Positions 35,519 through 45,662 of a DNA stretch of 64,000 nucleotides are shown piece by piece; positions within the stretch are counted from its first letter, which is position 1; every line of letters begins with the position of its first letter. This DNA comes from Eutreptiella sp. 'Long Island Sound 2002'. Lineage: Eukaryota; Euglenozoa; Euglenophyceae; Eutreptiales; Eutreptiaceae. Under the pieces are notes generated by a model that saw nothing but the letters and a program-made list of their open reading frames with translations, had not been told where the DNA came from and ran no database searches. The stretch is from the NCBI GenBank assembly GCA_964036045.1, contig OZ038397.1, forward strand, positions 22,846,032 to 22,910,031, in the 5' to 3' direction. A program made the translations under genes and the position numbers.

Positions 35519-38500
35519 ATAAAAAAAAAAAAAAAAATTCTTGGATTCTGGTTTTCCACAATACGAGAATTCTCGGATAAAAAAAAAAAAAAAAAAAAAT
35601 TCTCCGATTCTGGTTTATCACAAAACGAGAATTCTCGGATAAAAAAAAAAAAAAAAACAAATTCCCCAATTCTGGTTTTCCAAAAAACGAGAATTCTCGG
35701 ATAAAAAAAAAAAAAAAAAAAAAATTGTCCGATTCCGGTTTTCCACAATTCGAGAATTCTCGGATAAAAAAAAAAAAAAAAATTCTCCAATTCAAGTTTT
35801 CCACAAAACGAGAAATCTCGGATTAGAAAAAAAAAAAAAAAAAATTCTCCGATTCTGGTTTTCCCCAATACGAGAATTCTCGGACAAAAAAAAAAAAAAA
35901 AAAAATTCTCCAATTCTGGTTTTCCACAAAACGTGAAATCTCGGATTAAAAAAAAAAAAAAAAAAATTCTCCAATTCTGGTTTTCCACAAAACGAGAATT
36001 CTCGGATAAAAAAAAAAAAAAAAAAATTGTCCGATTCCGGTTTTCCACAATACGAGAATTCTCGGATTAAAAAAAAAAAAAAAAAAATTCTCCAATTCAA
36101 GTTTTCGACAAAACGAGAAATCTCGGATTAAAAAAAAAAAAAAAAAAAAAATTCTCCGATTCTGGTTTTCCCTCATACGAGAATTCTCGGATAAAAAAAA
36201 AAAAAAAAATTCTCCAATTCTGGTTTTCCACAAAACGTGAAATCTCGGATTAAAAAAAAAAAAAAAAAAAAAATTCTCCGATTCTGGTTTTCCACAATAC
36301 AAGAATCCTCGGATAAAAAAAAAAAAAAAATTCTCCAATTCTGGTTTTCCACAAAACGTGAAATCTCGGATTAAAAAAAAAAAAAAAAAATTCTCCGATT
36401 CTGGTTTTCCACAATACGAGGATTCTCGGATAAAAAAAAAAAAAAAATTCTCCAATTCTGGTTTTTCACAAAACGAGAATTCTCGGATAAAAAAAAAAAA
36501 AAGAAAAAGAAAATTCTCCGATTCTGGTTTTCCCAAATACGAGAATTCTCGGATAAAAAAAAAAAAAAAAAAAATTCTCCAATTCTGGTTTTCCACAAAA
36601 CGAGAAATCTCGGATTAAAAAAAAGAACAAAAAAAAAAAATTCTCCGATTCGGGTTTTCCACAATACGAGAAGTCTCGGATAAAAAAAAAAAAAAAAATT
36701 CTCCAATTCTGGTTTTTCACAAAACGAGTATTCTCGGATAAAAAAAAAAAACAAAAAAAAATTTCTCCGATTCTGGTTTTCCACAATACGAGATTTCTCG
36801 GATAAAAAAAAAGAAAGAAAAAAAATTCTCCAATTCCAGTTTTCCACAAAACGAGAAATCTCGGATTAAAAAAAGAAAAAAAAAAAAAATTCTCCGATTC
36901 TGGTTTTCCCCAATAAGAGAATTCTCGGATAAAAAAAAAAAAAATTCTCCAATTCTGGCTTTTCACAAAACGAGAATTCTCGGAGAAAAACAAAAAAAAA
37001 AATTTTGGATTCTGGTTTTCCACAATAGGAGAATTCTCGGCTAAAAAAAAAAAAAAAAATTCTCCAATTCTGGTTTTCCACAATACGAGAATTCTCGGAT
37101 AAAAAAAAAAAAAAAATAAAAAAATCCTCCGATTCCGGTTTTCCACAATACGAGAATTCTCGGATAAGAAAAAAAAAAAAAAATTCTCCAATTCAAGTTT
37201 TCCACAACACGAGAAATCTCGGATTGAAAAAAAAAAAAAAAAAAAAAAAATTCTCCGATTCTGGTTTTCCACAATACGAGAATTCTCGGATAAAAAAAAA
37301 AAAAAAAAAAATTCTCCAATTCTGGTTTTTCACAAAACGAGAATTCTCGGATTAAAAAAAAAAAAAAAAATTCTCCGATTCTGGTTTGCCACAATACGCG
37401 AATTCTCGGATAAAAAAAAAAATAAAAAAAAATTCCGCAATTCTGGTTTTTCACAAAACGAGAATTGTCGGATAAAAAAAGAAAAAAAAAAAAATCTCCG
37501 ATTTTGGTTTTCCACAATACGAGATTTCTCGGATAAAAAAAAAAAAAGAAAAAAATTCTCCAATTCTAGTTTTCCACAAAACGAGAAATCTCGGGTTAAA
37601 AAAAGAAAAAAAAAAAATTCTCCAATTCTGGTTTTTCACAAAACGAGAATTCTCGGAGAAAAAAAAAAAAAATTTTTTTTGGATTCTGGTTTTCCACAAT
37701 AGGAGAATTCTCGGCTAAAAAAAAAAAAAAAAAAAAATCTCCAATTCTGGTTTTCCACAATACGAGAATTCTCGGATAAAAAAAAAAAAAAAAAAAATCC
37801 TCCGATTCCGGTTTTCCACAATACGAGAATTCTCGGATAAGAAAAAAAAAAAAAAAATTCTCCAATTCAAGTTTTCCACAAAAAGAGAAATCTCGGATTA
37901 AAAAAAAAAAAAAAAAAAAAAATTCTCCGATTCTGGTTTTCCACGATACGAGAATTCTCGGATAAAAACAAAAAAAAAATTCTCCAATTCTGGTTTTTCA
38001 CAAAACGAGAATTCTCGGATAAAAAAAAAAAAAAAAAATTCTCCGATTTTGGTTTTCCACGAAACGAGAATTCTCGGATAAAAAAAAAAAAAAAAAAGAA
38101 TTATCCGATTCTGGTTTTCCACAATACGAGATTTCCCGGATAAAAAAAAAAAAAAAAACAATTCTCCAATTCCAGTTTTCCACAAAACGAGAAATCTCGG
38201 ATTAAAAAAAGAAAAAAAAAAAAAAAATTCTCCGATGCTGGTTTTCCCCAATACGAGAATTCTCGGATAAAAAAAAAAAAAAATTCTCCAATTCTGGTTT
38301 TCCACAATACGAGAATTCTCGGATAAAAAGAAAAAAAAAAAAAAAAAAAATCCTCCAATTCTGGTTTTTCACAAAACGAGAATTCTCGGATAAAAAAAAA
38401 AAAAAAAAATTCTCCGATTTTGGTTTTCCACGAAACGAGAATCCTCGGATAAAAAAAAAAAAAAAAAAAAAAATTCTCCAATTCCAGTTTTCCACAAAAC

Positions 38501-38636
38501 GAGAACTCTCGGATTGAAAAAAGAAAAAAAAAAAAAAAATTCTCCGATTCTGGTTTTCCCCAATACGAGAATTCTCGGATAAAAAAAAAAAAAAATTCTC
38601 CAATTCCGGTCTTTCACAAAACGAGAATTCTCGGAG

Positions 38637-38661
38637 AAAAAAAAAAAAAAAATTTTTTTTT
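38637..38661. repeat. A16T9 junction
   Basis: An A-run of 16 meets a T-run of 9, then GGATTCCAG. The following monomer has AATAGGAG and ends GGCTA, the pattern shared by nearly all such junctions. Confidence 0.85.
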
Positions 38662-38754
38662 GGATTCCAGTTTTCCACAATAGGAGAATTCTCGGCTAAA
38701 AAAAAAAAAAAAATTCTCCAATTCTGGTTTTCCACAATACGAGAATTCTCCCGT

Positions 38755-38771
38755 TCCCGTTTTCCACGAAA
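38755..38771 (-). other. CENP-B-box-like motif
   Basis: Same 17 bases as at 4717, with a decayed box 156 bp downstream as in the 4717 and 12567 copies. Confidence 0.7.
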
Positions 38772-38910
38772 CGAGAATTCTCGGAAAAAAAAAAAAAAAA
38801 AAAAAAAAACCTCCGATTCTGGTTTTCCACGAAACGAGAATTCTCGGATAAAAAAAAAAAAAAAAAAAATTCTCCGATTCTGGTTTTCCACAATACGAGA
38901 ATTCTCCCGT

Positions 38911-38927
38911 TCCCGTTTTCCACAAAA
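38911..38927 (-). other. Decayed CENP-B-box-like site (CpG to CpA)
   Basis: Same form as at 116, 156 bp downstream of the intact site at 38755. Confidence 0.6.
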
Positions 38928-38983
38928 CGAGAATTCTCGGAAAAAAAAAAAAAAAAATTCTCCGATTCTGGTTTTCCACAATA

Positions 38984-39019
38984 CGAGAATTCTCGGTTCC
39001 ACAATACGAGAATTCTCGG
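38984..39019 (+). repeat. Fused monomer junction without A-run
   Basis: Copy of the 190-225 join, with the same T-interrupted A-run. Confidence 0.8.
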
Positions 39020-40157
39020 ATAAAAAATAAAAAAAAAAAAAAAATCTCCAATTCCGGTTTTTCACAAAACGAGAATTCTCGGATAAAAAAAAAAAAAAAT
39101 TCTCCAATTCCGGTTTTCCACAAAACGAGAATTCTCGGATAAAAAAAAAAAAAAATTCTTGGATTCCGGTTTTCCACAATACGAGAATTCTCGGATAAAA
39201 AAAAAAAAAAAAAAAAATTCTCCGATTCTGGTTTTCCACAAAACGAGAATTCTCGGATAAAAAAAAAAAAAAATTGTCCGATTCCGGTTTTCCACAATAC
39301 GAGAATTCTCGGATAAAAAAAAAAAAAAAAAATCCTCCAATTCAAGTTTTCCACAAAACGAGAAATCTCGGATAAAAAAAAACAAAAAAAAAAAAATTCT
39401 CCGATTCTGGGTTTCCACAATACGAGAATTCTCGGATAAAAAAAAAAAAAAAAAAATTCTCCAATTCTGGTTTTCCACAAAACGAGAAATCTCGGATTAA
39501 AAAAAAGAAAAAAAAAAAAAATTCTGCGATTCTGGTTTTCCACAATACGAGAATTCTCGGATAAAAAAAAAAAAAAAATTCTCCAATTCTGGTTTTTCAC
39601 AAAACGAGAATTCTCGGATAAAAGAAAAAAAAAAAAAAAAAATTCTCCGATTTCAGCTTTCCACGAAACGAGAATTCTCGGATAAAAAAAAAAAACAAAA
39701 AAAAAAAAATTCTCCGATTCTGGTTTTCCACAATACGAGATTTCTCGGATGAAAAAAAAGAAAAAAAAAATTCTCCAATTCCAGTTTTCCACAAAACATG
39801 AAATCTCGGATTAAAAAAAGAAAAAAAAAAAAAAAAAATTCTCCGATTCTGGTTTTCCCCAAAACGAGAATTCTCGGATAAAAAAAAAAAAATTCTCCAA
39901 TTCTGGTTTTCCACAATACGAGAATTCTCGGATAAAAAAAAAAAATTCTCCAATTCCGGTTTTTTTACAAAACGAGAATTCTCGGATAAAAAAAAAAAAA
40001 AAATTCTTGGATTCCGGTTTTCCACAATAGGAGAATTCTCGGCTAAAAAAAAAAAAAATTCTCCAATTCTGGTTTTCCACAAAACGAGAATTCTCGGATT
40101 AAAAAAAAAAAAAAAATCCTCCGATTCTGGTTTTCCACAATACGAGAATTCTCCCGT

Positions 40158-40174
40158 TCCCGTTTTCCACGAAA
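40158..40174 (-). other. CENP-B-box-like motif
   Basis: Same 17 bases as at 4717. It is the copy of the 23294 site at an offset of 16,864 bp but without the CAACG change, so that change is private to 23294. Confidence 0.7.
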
Positions 40175-40914
40175 CGAGAATTCTCCGATAAAAAAAAAAA
40201 AGAAAAAAAAAATTTCTCCGATTCTGGTTTTCCACAATACGAGACCTCTCGGATAAAAAAAACAAAAAAAAAATTCTCCAATTCTGGTTTTCCAAAAAAC
40301 GAGAATTCTCGGATAAAAAAAAAAAAAAAAATTCTCCGATTCTGGTTTTCCACAATACGAGAATTGTGGGATAAAAAAAAAAAAAATTCTCCAGTTCCCG
40401 TTTTCCACAACACGAGAATTCTCGGAAAAAAAAAAAATTCTCCGATTCTGGTTTTCCACAATAAGAGAATTCTCGGATAAAAAGAAAAAAAAATTCTCCA
40501 ATTCTGGTTTTTCACAAAACGAGAATTCTCCACTTCCCGTTTTCCACAAAACGAGAATTCTCGGATAAAAAAAAAAAAAAAATTCTCCGATTCCGGTTTT
40601 CCACAATACGAGAATTCTCGGATGAAAAAAAAAAAAAAATCTCCAATTCTGGTTTTCCACAAAACGAGAATTTCCGGATAAAAAAAAAAAAAAATCTTGG
40701 ATTCCGGTTTTCAACAATACAAGAATTCTCGGCTAAAAAAAAAAAAAAAAAATTCTCCGATTCTGGGTTTCCACAAAACGCGAATTCTCGGATTAAAAAA
40801 AAAAAAAAAAAAATTCTCCGATTCTGGTTTTCCACAATACGAGAATCCTCGGATTAAAAAAAAAAAAAAAAAATTCTCCGATTCTTGTTTTCCACAATAC
40901 GAGAATTCTCCCGT

Positions 40915-40931
40915 ACCCGTTTTACACGAAA
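40915..40931 (-). other. CENP-B-box-like motif, TACACG form
   Basis: The minus strand reads TTTCGTGTAAAACGGGT. Essential bases are intact; only a non-essential end base differs from the 24044 form (13 of 17 to human). Confidence 0.6.
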
Positions 40932-41594
40932 CGAGAATTCTCCGATAAAAAAAAAAAAAAATTTCTCCGCTTCTGGTTTTGAACAAAACGAGACCTCTCG
41001 GATAAAAAAAACAAAAAAAAAAATTCTCCAATTCTGGTTTTCCACAAAACGAGAATTCTCGGATAAAAAAAAAAATTCTCCAATTCTGGTTTTCCAGAAT
41101 ACGAGAATTTTGGGATAAAAAAAAAAAATTCTCCAATTCTGGTTTTTCACACAACGAGAATTCTCCAGTTCCCGTTTTCCACAACACGAGAATTCTCGGA
41201 AAAAAAAAAAAATTCTCCGATTCTGGTTTTCCACAATACGAGGATTCTCGGATAAAAAAAAAAAAAAATTCTCCAATTCTGGTTTTCCACAATACGAGGA
41301 TTCTCGGATAAAAAAAAAAAAAAATTCCCCGATTCTGGTTTTCTACAATACGAGAATTCTCGGATAAAAATAAAAAAAATTCTCCAATTCTGGTTTTTTT
41401 ACAAAACGAGAATTCTCGGATAAAAAAAAAAAAAAAAATTCTTGGATTCTGGTTTTCCACAATAGGAGAATTCTCGGCTAAAAAAAAAAAAAATTCTCCA
41501 ATTCTGGTTTTCCACAAAACGAGAATTCTCGGATTAAAAAAAAAAAAAAAAAATCCTCCGATTCTGGTTTTCCACAATACGAGAATTCTCCCGT

Positions 41595-41611
41595 TCCCGT
41601 TTTCCACGAAA
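41595..41611 (-). other. CENP-B-box-like motif
   Basis: Same 17 bases as at 4717, in copy 1 of the 2.0-kb tandem pair. Confidence 0.7.
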
Positions 41612-42289
41612 CGAGAATTCTCCGATAAAAAAAAAAAAGAAAAAAAAAATTTCTCCAATTCTGGTTTTCCAAAAAACGAGAATTCTCGGATAAAAAAAAA
41701 AAAAAAATTCTCCGATTCTGGTTTTCCACAATACGAGAATTCGGGGATAAAAAAAAAAAAAAATTCTCCAGTTCCCGTTTTCCACAACACGAGAATTCTC
41801 GGAAAAAAAAAAAAAATTCTCCGATTCTGGTTTTCCACAATAAGAGAATTCTCGGATAAAAAAAAAAAAATTCTCCAATTCTCGTTTTTCACAAAACGAG
41901 AATTCTCCACTTCCCGTTTTCCACAAAACGAGAAACCCGGATAAAAAAAAAAAAAAAATTCTCCGATTCCGGTTTTCCACAATACGAGAATTCTCGGATG
42001 AAAAAAAAAAAAAAATCTCCAATTCTGGTTTTCCACAAAACGAGAATTCTCGGATAAAAAAAAAAAAAAAAAAATCTTGGATTCCGGTTTTCAACAATAC
42101 AAGAATTCTCGGCTAAAAAAAAAAAAAAAAATCTCCGATTCTGGGTTTCCACAAAACGCGAATTCTCGGATTAAAAAAAAAAAAAAAATCTCCGATTCTG
42201 GTTTTCCACAATACGAGAATTCTCGGATTAAAAAAAAAAAAAAAAAAAATTCTCCGATTCTGGTTTTCCACAATACGAGAATTCCCCGT

Positions 42290-42306
42290 TCCCGTTTTAC
42301 ACGAAA
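42290..42306 (-). other. CENP-B-box-like motif, TACACG form
   Basis: Same form as at 24044. The preceding palindrome is shortened (AATTCCCCGTTCCCG), a change shared with 44289. Confidence 0.65.
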
Positions 42307-42781
42307 CGAGAATTCTCCGATAAAAAAAAAAAAAAAATTTCTCCGCTTCTGGTTTTGAACAAAACGAGACCTCTCGGATAAAAAAAACAAAAAAAAAAAA
42401 ATTCTCCAGTTCCCGTTTTCCACAACACGAGAATTCTCGGAAAAAAAAAAAAAAATTCTCCGATTCTGGTTTTCCACAATACGAGAATTCTCAGATAAAA
42501 AAAAAAAAAATTCTCCAATTCTGGTTTTTCACAAAACGAGAATTCTCTGTTTCCCGTTTTCCACAAAACGAGAATTCTCGGATAAAAAAAAAAAAAAATT
42601 CTCCAATTCTGGTTTTTCACAAAACGAGATATCTCCACTTCCCGTTTTCCACAAAACGAGAATTCTCGGATAAAAAAAAAAAAATCTCCAATTCTGGTTT
42701 TCCACAAAACGAGAATTCTCGGATAAAAAGAAAAAAAAAATTCTCCGATTCTGGTTTTCCACAATACGAGAATTCTCCCGT

Positions 42782-42798
42782 TCCCATTTTCCACGAAA
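42782..42798 (-). other. Mutated CENP-B-box-like site (TGGG)
   Basis: The minus strand reads TTTCGTGGAAAATGGGA; the essential CGGG has become TGGG by a CpG transition. Its tandem partner at 44784 is intact. Confidence 0.6.
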
Positions 42799-43599
42799 CG
42801 AGAATTCTCCGATAAAAAAAAAAAAAATTTCTCCGATTCTGGTTTTGAACAAAACGAGACCTCTCGGATAAAAAAAACAAAAAAAAAAAAAATTCTCCAA
42901 TTCTGGTCTTCCACAAAACGAGAATTCTCGGATAAAAAAAAAAAAAAAATTCTCCAATTCTGGTTTTCCAGAATACGAGAATTTTGGGATAAAAAAAAAA
43001 ATTCTCCAATTCCGGTTTTTCACACAACGAGAATTCTCCAGTTCCCGTTTTCCACAACACGAGAATTCTCGGAAAAAAAAAAAATTCTCCGATTCTGGTT
43101 TTCCAGAATACGAGAATTTTGGGATAAAAAAAAAAATTCTCCAATTCTGGTTTTTCACACAACGAGAATTCTCCAGTTCCCGTTTTCCACAACACGAGAA
43201 TTCTCGGAAAAAAAAAAATTCTCCGATTCTGGTTTTCCACAATACGAGGATTCTCGGATAAAAAAAAAAAAAAATTCTCCAATTCTGGTTTTCCACAATA
43301 CGAGGATTCTCGGATAAAAAAAAAAAAAATTCCCCGATTCTGGTTTTCTACAATACGAGAATTCTCGGATAAAAAAAAAAAAAATTCTCCAATTCTGGTT
43401 TTTTTACAAAACGAGAATTCTTGGATAAAAAAAAAAAAAAAAATTCTTGGATTCTGGTTTTCCACAATAGGAGAATTCTCGGCTAAAAAAAAAAAAAAAT
43501 TCTCCAATTCTGGTTTTCCACAAAACGAGAATTCTCGGATTAAAAAAAAAAAAAAAAATCCTCCGATTCTGGTTTTCCACAATACGAGAATTCTCCCGT

Positions 43600-43616
43600 T
43601 CCCGTTTTCCACGAAA
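43600..43616 (-). other. CENP-B-box-like motif
   Basis: Same 17 bases as at 4717. It is the copy-2 partner of 41595 (2,005 bp). Confidence 0.7.
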
Positions 43617-44288
43617 CGAGAATTCTCCGATAAAAAAAAAAAAGAAAAAAAAAATTTCTCCAATTCTGGTTTTCCAAAAAACGAGAATTCTCGGATAAAA
43701 AAAAAAAAAAAATTCTCCGATTCTGGTTTTCCACAATACGAGAATTCGGGGATAAAAAAAAAAAAAATTCTCCAGTTCCCGTTTTCCACAACACGAGAAT
43801 TCTCGGAAAAAAAAAAAATTCTCCGATTCTGGTTTTCCACAATAAGAGAATTCTCGGATAAAAAAAAAAAAATTCTCCAATTCTCGTTTTTCACAAAACG
43901 AGAATTCTCCACTTCCCGTTTTCCACAAAACGAGAAACCCGGATAAAAAAAAAAAAAAAATTCTCCGATTCCGGTTTTCCACAATACGAGAATTCTCGGA
44001 TGAAAAAAAAAAAAAATCTCCAATTCTGGTTTTCCACAAAACGAGAATTCTCGGATAAAAAAAAAAAAAAAAAAATCTTGGATTCCGGTTTTCAACAATA
44101 CAAGAATTCTCGGCTAAAAAAAAAAAAAAATTCTCCGATTCTGGGTTTCCACAAAACGCGAATTCTCGGATTAAAAAAAAAAAAAAATTCTCCGATTCTG
44201 GTTTTCCACAATACGAGAATTCTCGGATTAAAAAAAAAAAAAAAAAAATTCTCCGATTCTGGTTTTCCACAATACGAGAATTCCCCGT

Positions 44289-44305
44289 TCCCGTTTTACA
44301 CGAAA
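44289..44305 (-). other. CENP-B-box-like motif, TACACG form
   Basis: Same form as at 24044. It is the copy-2 partner of 42290 (1,999 bp). Confidence 0.65.
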
Positions 44306-44783
44306 CGAGAATTCTCCGATAAAAAAAAAAAAAAATTTCTCCGCTTCTGGTTTTGAACAAAACGAGACCTCTCGGATAAAAAAAACAAAAAAAAAAAAAA
44401 ATTCTCCAGTTCCCGTTTTCCACAACACGAGAATTCTCGGAAAAAAAAAAAAAAATTCTCCGATTCTGGTTTTCCACAATACGAGAATTCTCAGATAAAA
44501 AAAAAAAAAATTCTCCAATTCTGGTTTTTCACAAAACGAGAATTCTCTGTTTCCCGTTTTCCACAAAACGAGAATTCTCGGATAAAAAAAAAAAAAAATT
44601 CTCCAATTCTGGTTTTTCACAAAACGAGATATCTCCACTTCCCGTTTTCCACAAAACGAGAATTCTCGGATAAAAAAAAAAAAAAATCTCCAATTCTGGT
44701 TTTCCACAAAACGAGAATTCTCGGATAAAAAGAAAAAAAAAATTCTCCGATTCTGGTTTTCCACAATACGAGAATTCTCCCGT

Positions 44784-44800
44784 TCCCGTTTTCCACGAAA
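44784..44800 (-). other. CENP-B-box-like motif
   Basis: Same 17 bases as at 4717. Its copy-1 partner at 42782 has lost an essential base. Confidence 0.7.
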
Positions 44801-45494
44801 CGAGAATTCTCCGATAAAAAAAAAAAAAATTTCTCCGATTCTGGTTTTGAACAAAACGAGACCTCTCGGATAAAAAAAACAAAAAAAAAAAAATTCTCCA
44901 ATTCTGGTCTTCCACAAAACGAGAATTCTCGGATAAAAAAAAAAAAAAATTCTCCAATTCTGGTTTTCCAGAATACGAGAATTTTGGGATAAAAAAAAAA
45001 ATTCTCCAATTCCGGTTTTTCACACAACGAGAATTCTCCAGTTCCCGTTTTCCACAACACGAGAATTCTCGGAAAAAAAAAAAAATTCTCCGATTCTGGT
45101 TTTCCACAATACGAGGATTCTCGGATAAAAAAAAAAAATTCTCCAATTCTGGTTTTCCACAATACGAGGATTCTCGGATAAAAAAAAAAAAAAAATTGTC
45201 CGATTCTGGTTTTCCACAATACGAGAATTCTCAGATAAAAAAAAAAAATTCTCCAATTCTGGTTTTTCGCAAAACGAGAATTCTCTGTTTCCCGTTTTCC
45301 ACAAAACGAGAATTCTCGGATAAAAAAAAAAAAAAAAAACTCTCCGATTCTAGTTTTCCCCAATACGAGAATTCTCGGATAAAAAAAAAAATTCTCCGAT
45401 TCTGGTTTTCCACAAAACGAGAATTCTCGGATAAAAAAAAAAACAAAAAAAAATTCTCCGATTCTGGTTTTCCACAATACGAGAATTCTCCCGT

Positions 45495-45511
45495 TCCCGT
45501 TTTCCACTAAA
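45495..45511 (-). other. Mutated CENP-B-box-like site (TTAG)
   Basis: Same form as at 26966. Confidence 0.6.
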
Positions 45512-45654
45512 CGAGAATTCTCCGATAAAAAAAAAAAAAAATTCTCCGATTCTGGTTTCCCACAATACGAGACCTCTCGGATAAAAAAAACAAAAAAGAA
45601 AAAATTCTCCAATTCTGGTTTTCCACAAAACGAGAATTCTCGGATTAAAAAAAA

Positions 45655-45662
45655 TATATATA
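45655..45662. repeat. TATATATA inside an A-run
   Basis: Copy of 27125-27132 at an offset of exactly 18,530 bp; it anchors the long duplication. Confidence 0.85.

Larger units (their letters stand above)
34531..38285 (+). repeat. Block duplicated at 56130-59500
   Basis: Unique pairs are CCACCATGGGAG (34856/56458), the fused monomer with CACAAAACG (35494/57095), TTTATCACAAAACG (35612/57213) and CCCTCATACG (36171/57831). Offsets are about 21,600 bp, rising to 21,660 after an extra pair of monomers near 57560-57660 in the right copy. The right part (36360-38280) matches 6300-8190. Confidence 0.8.
38286..41084 (+). repeat. Mosaic block joining 4200-type and 22400-24100-type sequence
   Basis: The first part, with the long A16T9 junction at 38637-38661, the box at 38755, the decayed box at 38911 and the fused monomer at 38984, matches 12450-12850 and 4600-5000. 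A deletion join near 39340 then leads into 5480/22300-like sequence. From about 39500 it follows 22650-24230 at an offset of about 16,865 bp. It is a recombinant of two older block types. Confidence 0.75.
41085..43090 (+). repeat. ~2.0-kb tandem unit, copy 1
   Basis: It begins at the monomer CCAGAATACGAGAATTTTGGG (about 41093). It contains boxes at 41595 and 42290 and a mutated box at 42782. Copy 2 has the equivalents at 43103, 43600, 44289 and 44784, at offsets of 1,999-2,010 bp. Both copies resemble 24230-26300. Confidence 0.8.
43091..45090 (+). repeat. ~2.0-kb tandem unit, copy 2
   Basis: The order matches 41085-43090. About 42960-43090 and 43095-43215 are also a local duplicate of two to three monomers (CCAGAATACG, CACACAACG, CTCCAGTTCCCG) at the joint between the copies. 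The box at 44784 is intact whereas its partner at 42782 has CCCA instead of CCCG. Confidence 0.8.
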
